Source: Marisa cornuarietis (taxonomy: Eukaryota > Mollusca > Gastropoda > Architaenioglossa > Ampullariidae). Taken from it: a DNA stretch of 64,000 nucleotides. The stretch spans positions 744,001 through 808,000 of the forward strand of contig SMMW01000522.1 in the NCBI GenBank assembly GCA_004794655.1, given 5' to 3'. The notes beneath the pieces were generated by a model, which saw only the letters and a list, made by a program, of their open reading frames with translations, searched no databases and was not told where the DNA came from. Below, piece after piece: positions 63,300-64,000 of the stretch. The first letter of the stretch is position 1, and each line of letters begins with the position of its first letter. The translations under genes were made by a program, and so were the position numbers.

Positions 63300-63655
63300 A
63301 CAGGGAGTAAAATTCTTATGCCAGAATCTGTCGGGTTCGGCGAGGTCATGTCTCATAAACACAGCTACAGCGCTCCCAAAGCTGCTATAAAGACAGGATG
63401 AATGGGAAGCTTTCCCAGGCCGGTATCGCACCCCAGTTCTGGCATCAGGAAACCTTCGATCGGTACAACTGTTGAGGAAATTCAACCGGAACTTCCAGAC
63501 GGGGAAAGGTGAAGCAGTGGCACGAAAGCAAAGGCTGATGTAAAAAGCGTCAAGCGACTTCTCATCTACCAGGAACTCGAATCCAGTACTTCCAGCCTTA
63601 AAAGATATTCTTGGAGGGTCCACGCGCTAACTTTAACTCTGAGGCTACCAGTCGG
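63300..63655 (-). mobile_element. Possible tRNA-derived SINE, third family
   Basis: On the minus strand from 63655, GGTAGCCTCAGAGTTAAAGT followed by TAGCGCGTGGACCCTCCAAG resembles a tRNA D-arm and anticodon arm. GGATTCGAGTTCC (63583-63571) resembles a B box. A body of roughly 250 bases follows. It has no second copy in this window, so this rests only on the tRNA-like head. Confidence 0.4.
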
Positions 63656-64000
63656 ATCGCAGCTACACCCGAGACGTTGGATTCAGTCACAGCAGCCTTG
63701 TAACTGTGTACAGACTTTTGTGATTTCTTTCCCCTCTCAGGGAGAGTCGAAGTGGCTAAGCTGAGGTCGGTTACTAAAATGAAGGCTTTTTAGTCTAAGC
63801 AGAGAGAGGTTTAGGTAGAGAGGTGTGTGATGTTACGAGTTTGTGTGCCAGAAACAAGAGCAACCAACCCAGTTAGCCGTAGTGTTTCTAAGAAACCGTT
63901 CGTCTGGGAGGGACGAGAACAGCAGAGAGAGAGAGAGAAATAGAAAGAAAGATAGGCATATTTTAAGTTTATCATATTAGAAAAAAAATTCTAAGAGCAC

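Larger units (their letters stand above)
61801..64000. other. Mostly non-coding right end
   Basis: Contains the GT array at 61870, a short GA tract at 62236-62250, a LINE-like or transcript-like end CCCCAATGTATGCCAATAAA at 62684-62703, and the SINE-like segment at 63490-63655. The frame at 62450-62671 shows no motif. A purine-rich tract follows near 63927. Confidence 0.4.

Noticed and set aside
63186..63623. 145-codon minus-strand frame as a gene
   Set aside because: It overlaps a tRNA-like SINE head and body. Residues show no domain pattern.

Overview
This is eukaryotic, invertebrate nuclear DNA. There are no operons or closely packed ORFs. The sequence is AT-rich and non-coding, with dozens of dinucleotide and tetranucleotide microsatellites, decayed non-LTR retrotransposons (LINEs), tRNA-derived SINE-like repeats, a MITE-like family and several minisatellites. 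The one convincing host gene piece is an internal exon of a neuropeptide GPCR. Its sequence is closest in character to orexin/allatotropin-type receptors. Together with the repeat types this suggests a lophotrochozoan, most likely a gastropod mollusc; that assignment is inference and was not checked by any search.

Layout. 1-1870 holds the minus-strand wreck of a LINE (ORF1 with RNA-binding region, plus the RT core). 5.5-6.5 kb holds the 3' part of a CR1-like LINE on the plus strand. 7.5 kb holds a SINE-like copy. 9.5-13 kb is non-coding with microsatellites and a perfect 16-bp stem. 13.9-17.86 kb is a decayed L1/Tx1-like LINE on the minus strand whose ORF1, endonuclease, linker, RT and C-terminal CCHC knuckle can all still be read in order. 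20.2-23.5 kb is a repeat cluster: CA arrays, a 41-bp minisatellite with a 157-bp higher-order period, a tRNA-derived SINE between two inverted blocks of a short repeat, and a tRNA-Ser-like SINE. 25.4-27.3 kb has a 40-bp minisatellite, one copy of a terminal-inverted-repeat MITE, and an RTE-like LINE 3' end. The second MITE copy is at 32.1 kb. Two copies of a LINE 3' end, ending in TCATTG repeats and each carrying internal GT and TA tracts, lie at 32.7 and 41.8 kb. 34.4 and 37.6 kb have longer-period tandem repeats. 43.1 kb has a small RTE-like RT remnant. 50.9 and 57.3 kb carry more copies of the first SINE. 58.5-61.8 kb has further CR1-like LINE 3' ends and a 12/8-bp minisatellite.

The GPCR exon (52797-53184, plus strand) is bounded by good splice sites and is far more GC-rich than its surroundings. 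No neighbouring exon of the receptor was recognised in the 52.8 kb upstream or 10.8 kb downstream. Much of the window may therefore be intron of this one gene, but that cannot be shown from the sequence. No complete gene, no functional RNA gene, no CRISPR array and no intact transposon was found. Almost all open frames are chance frames or run through repeats.
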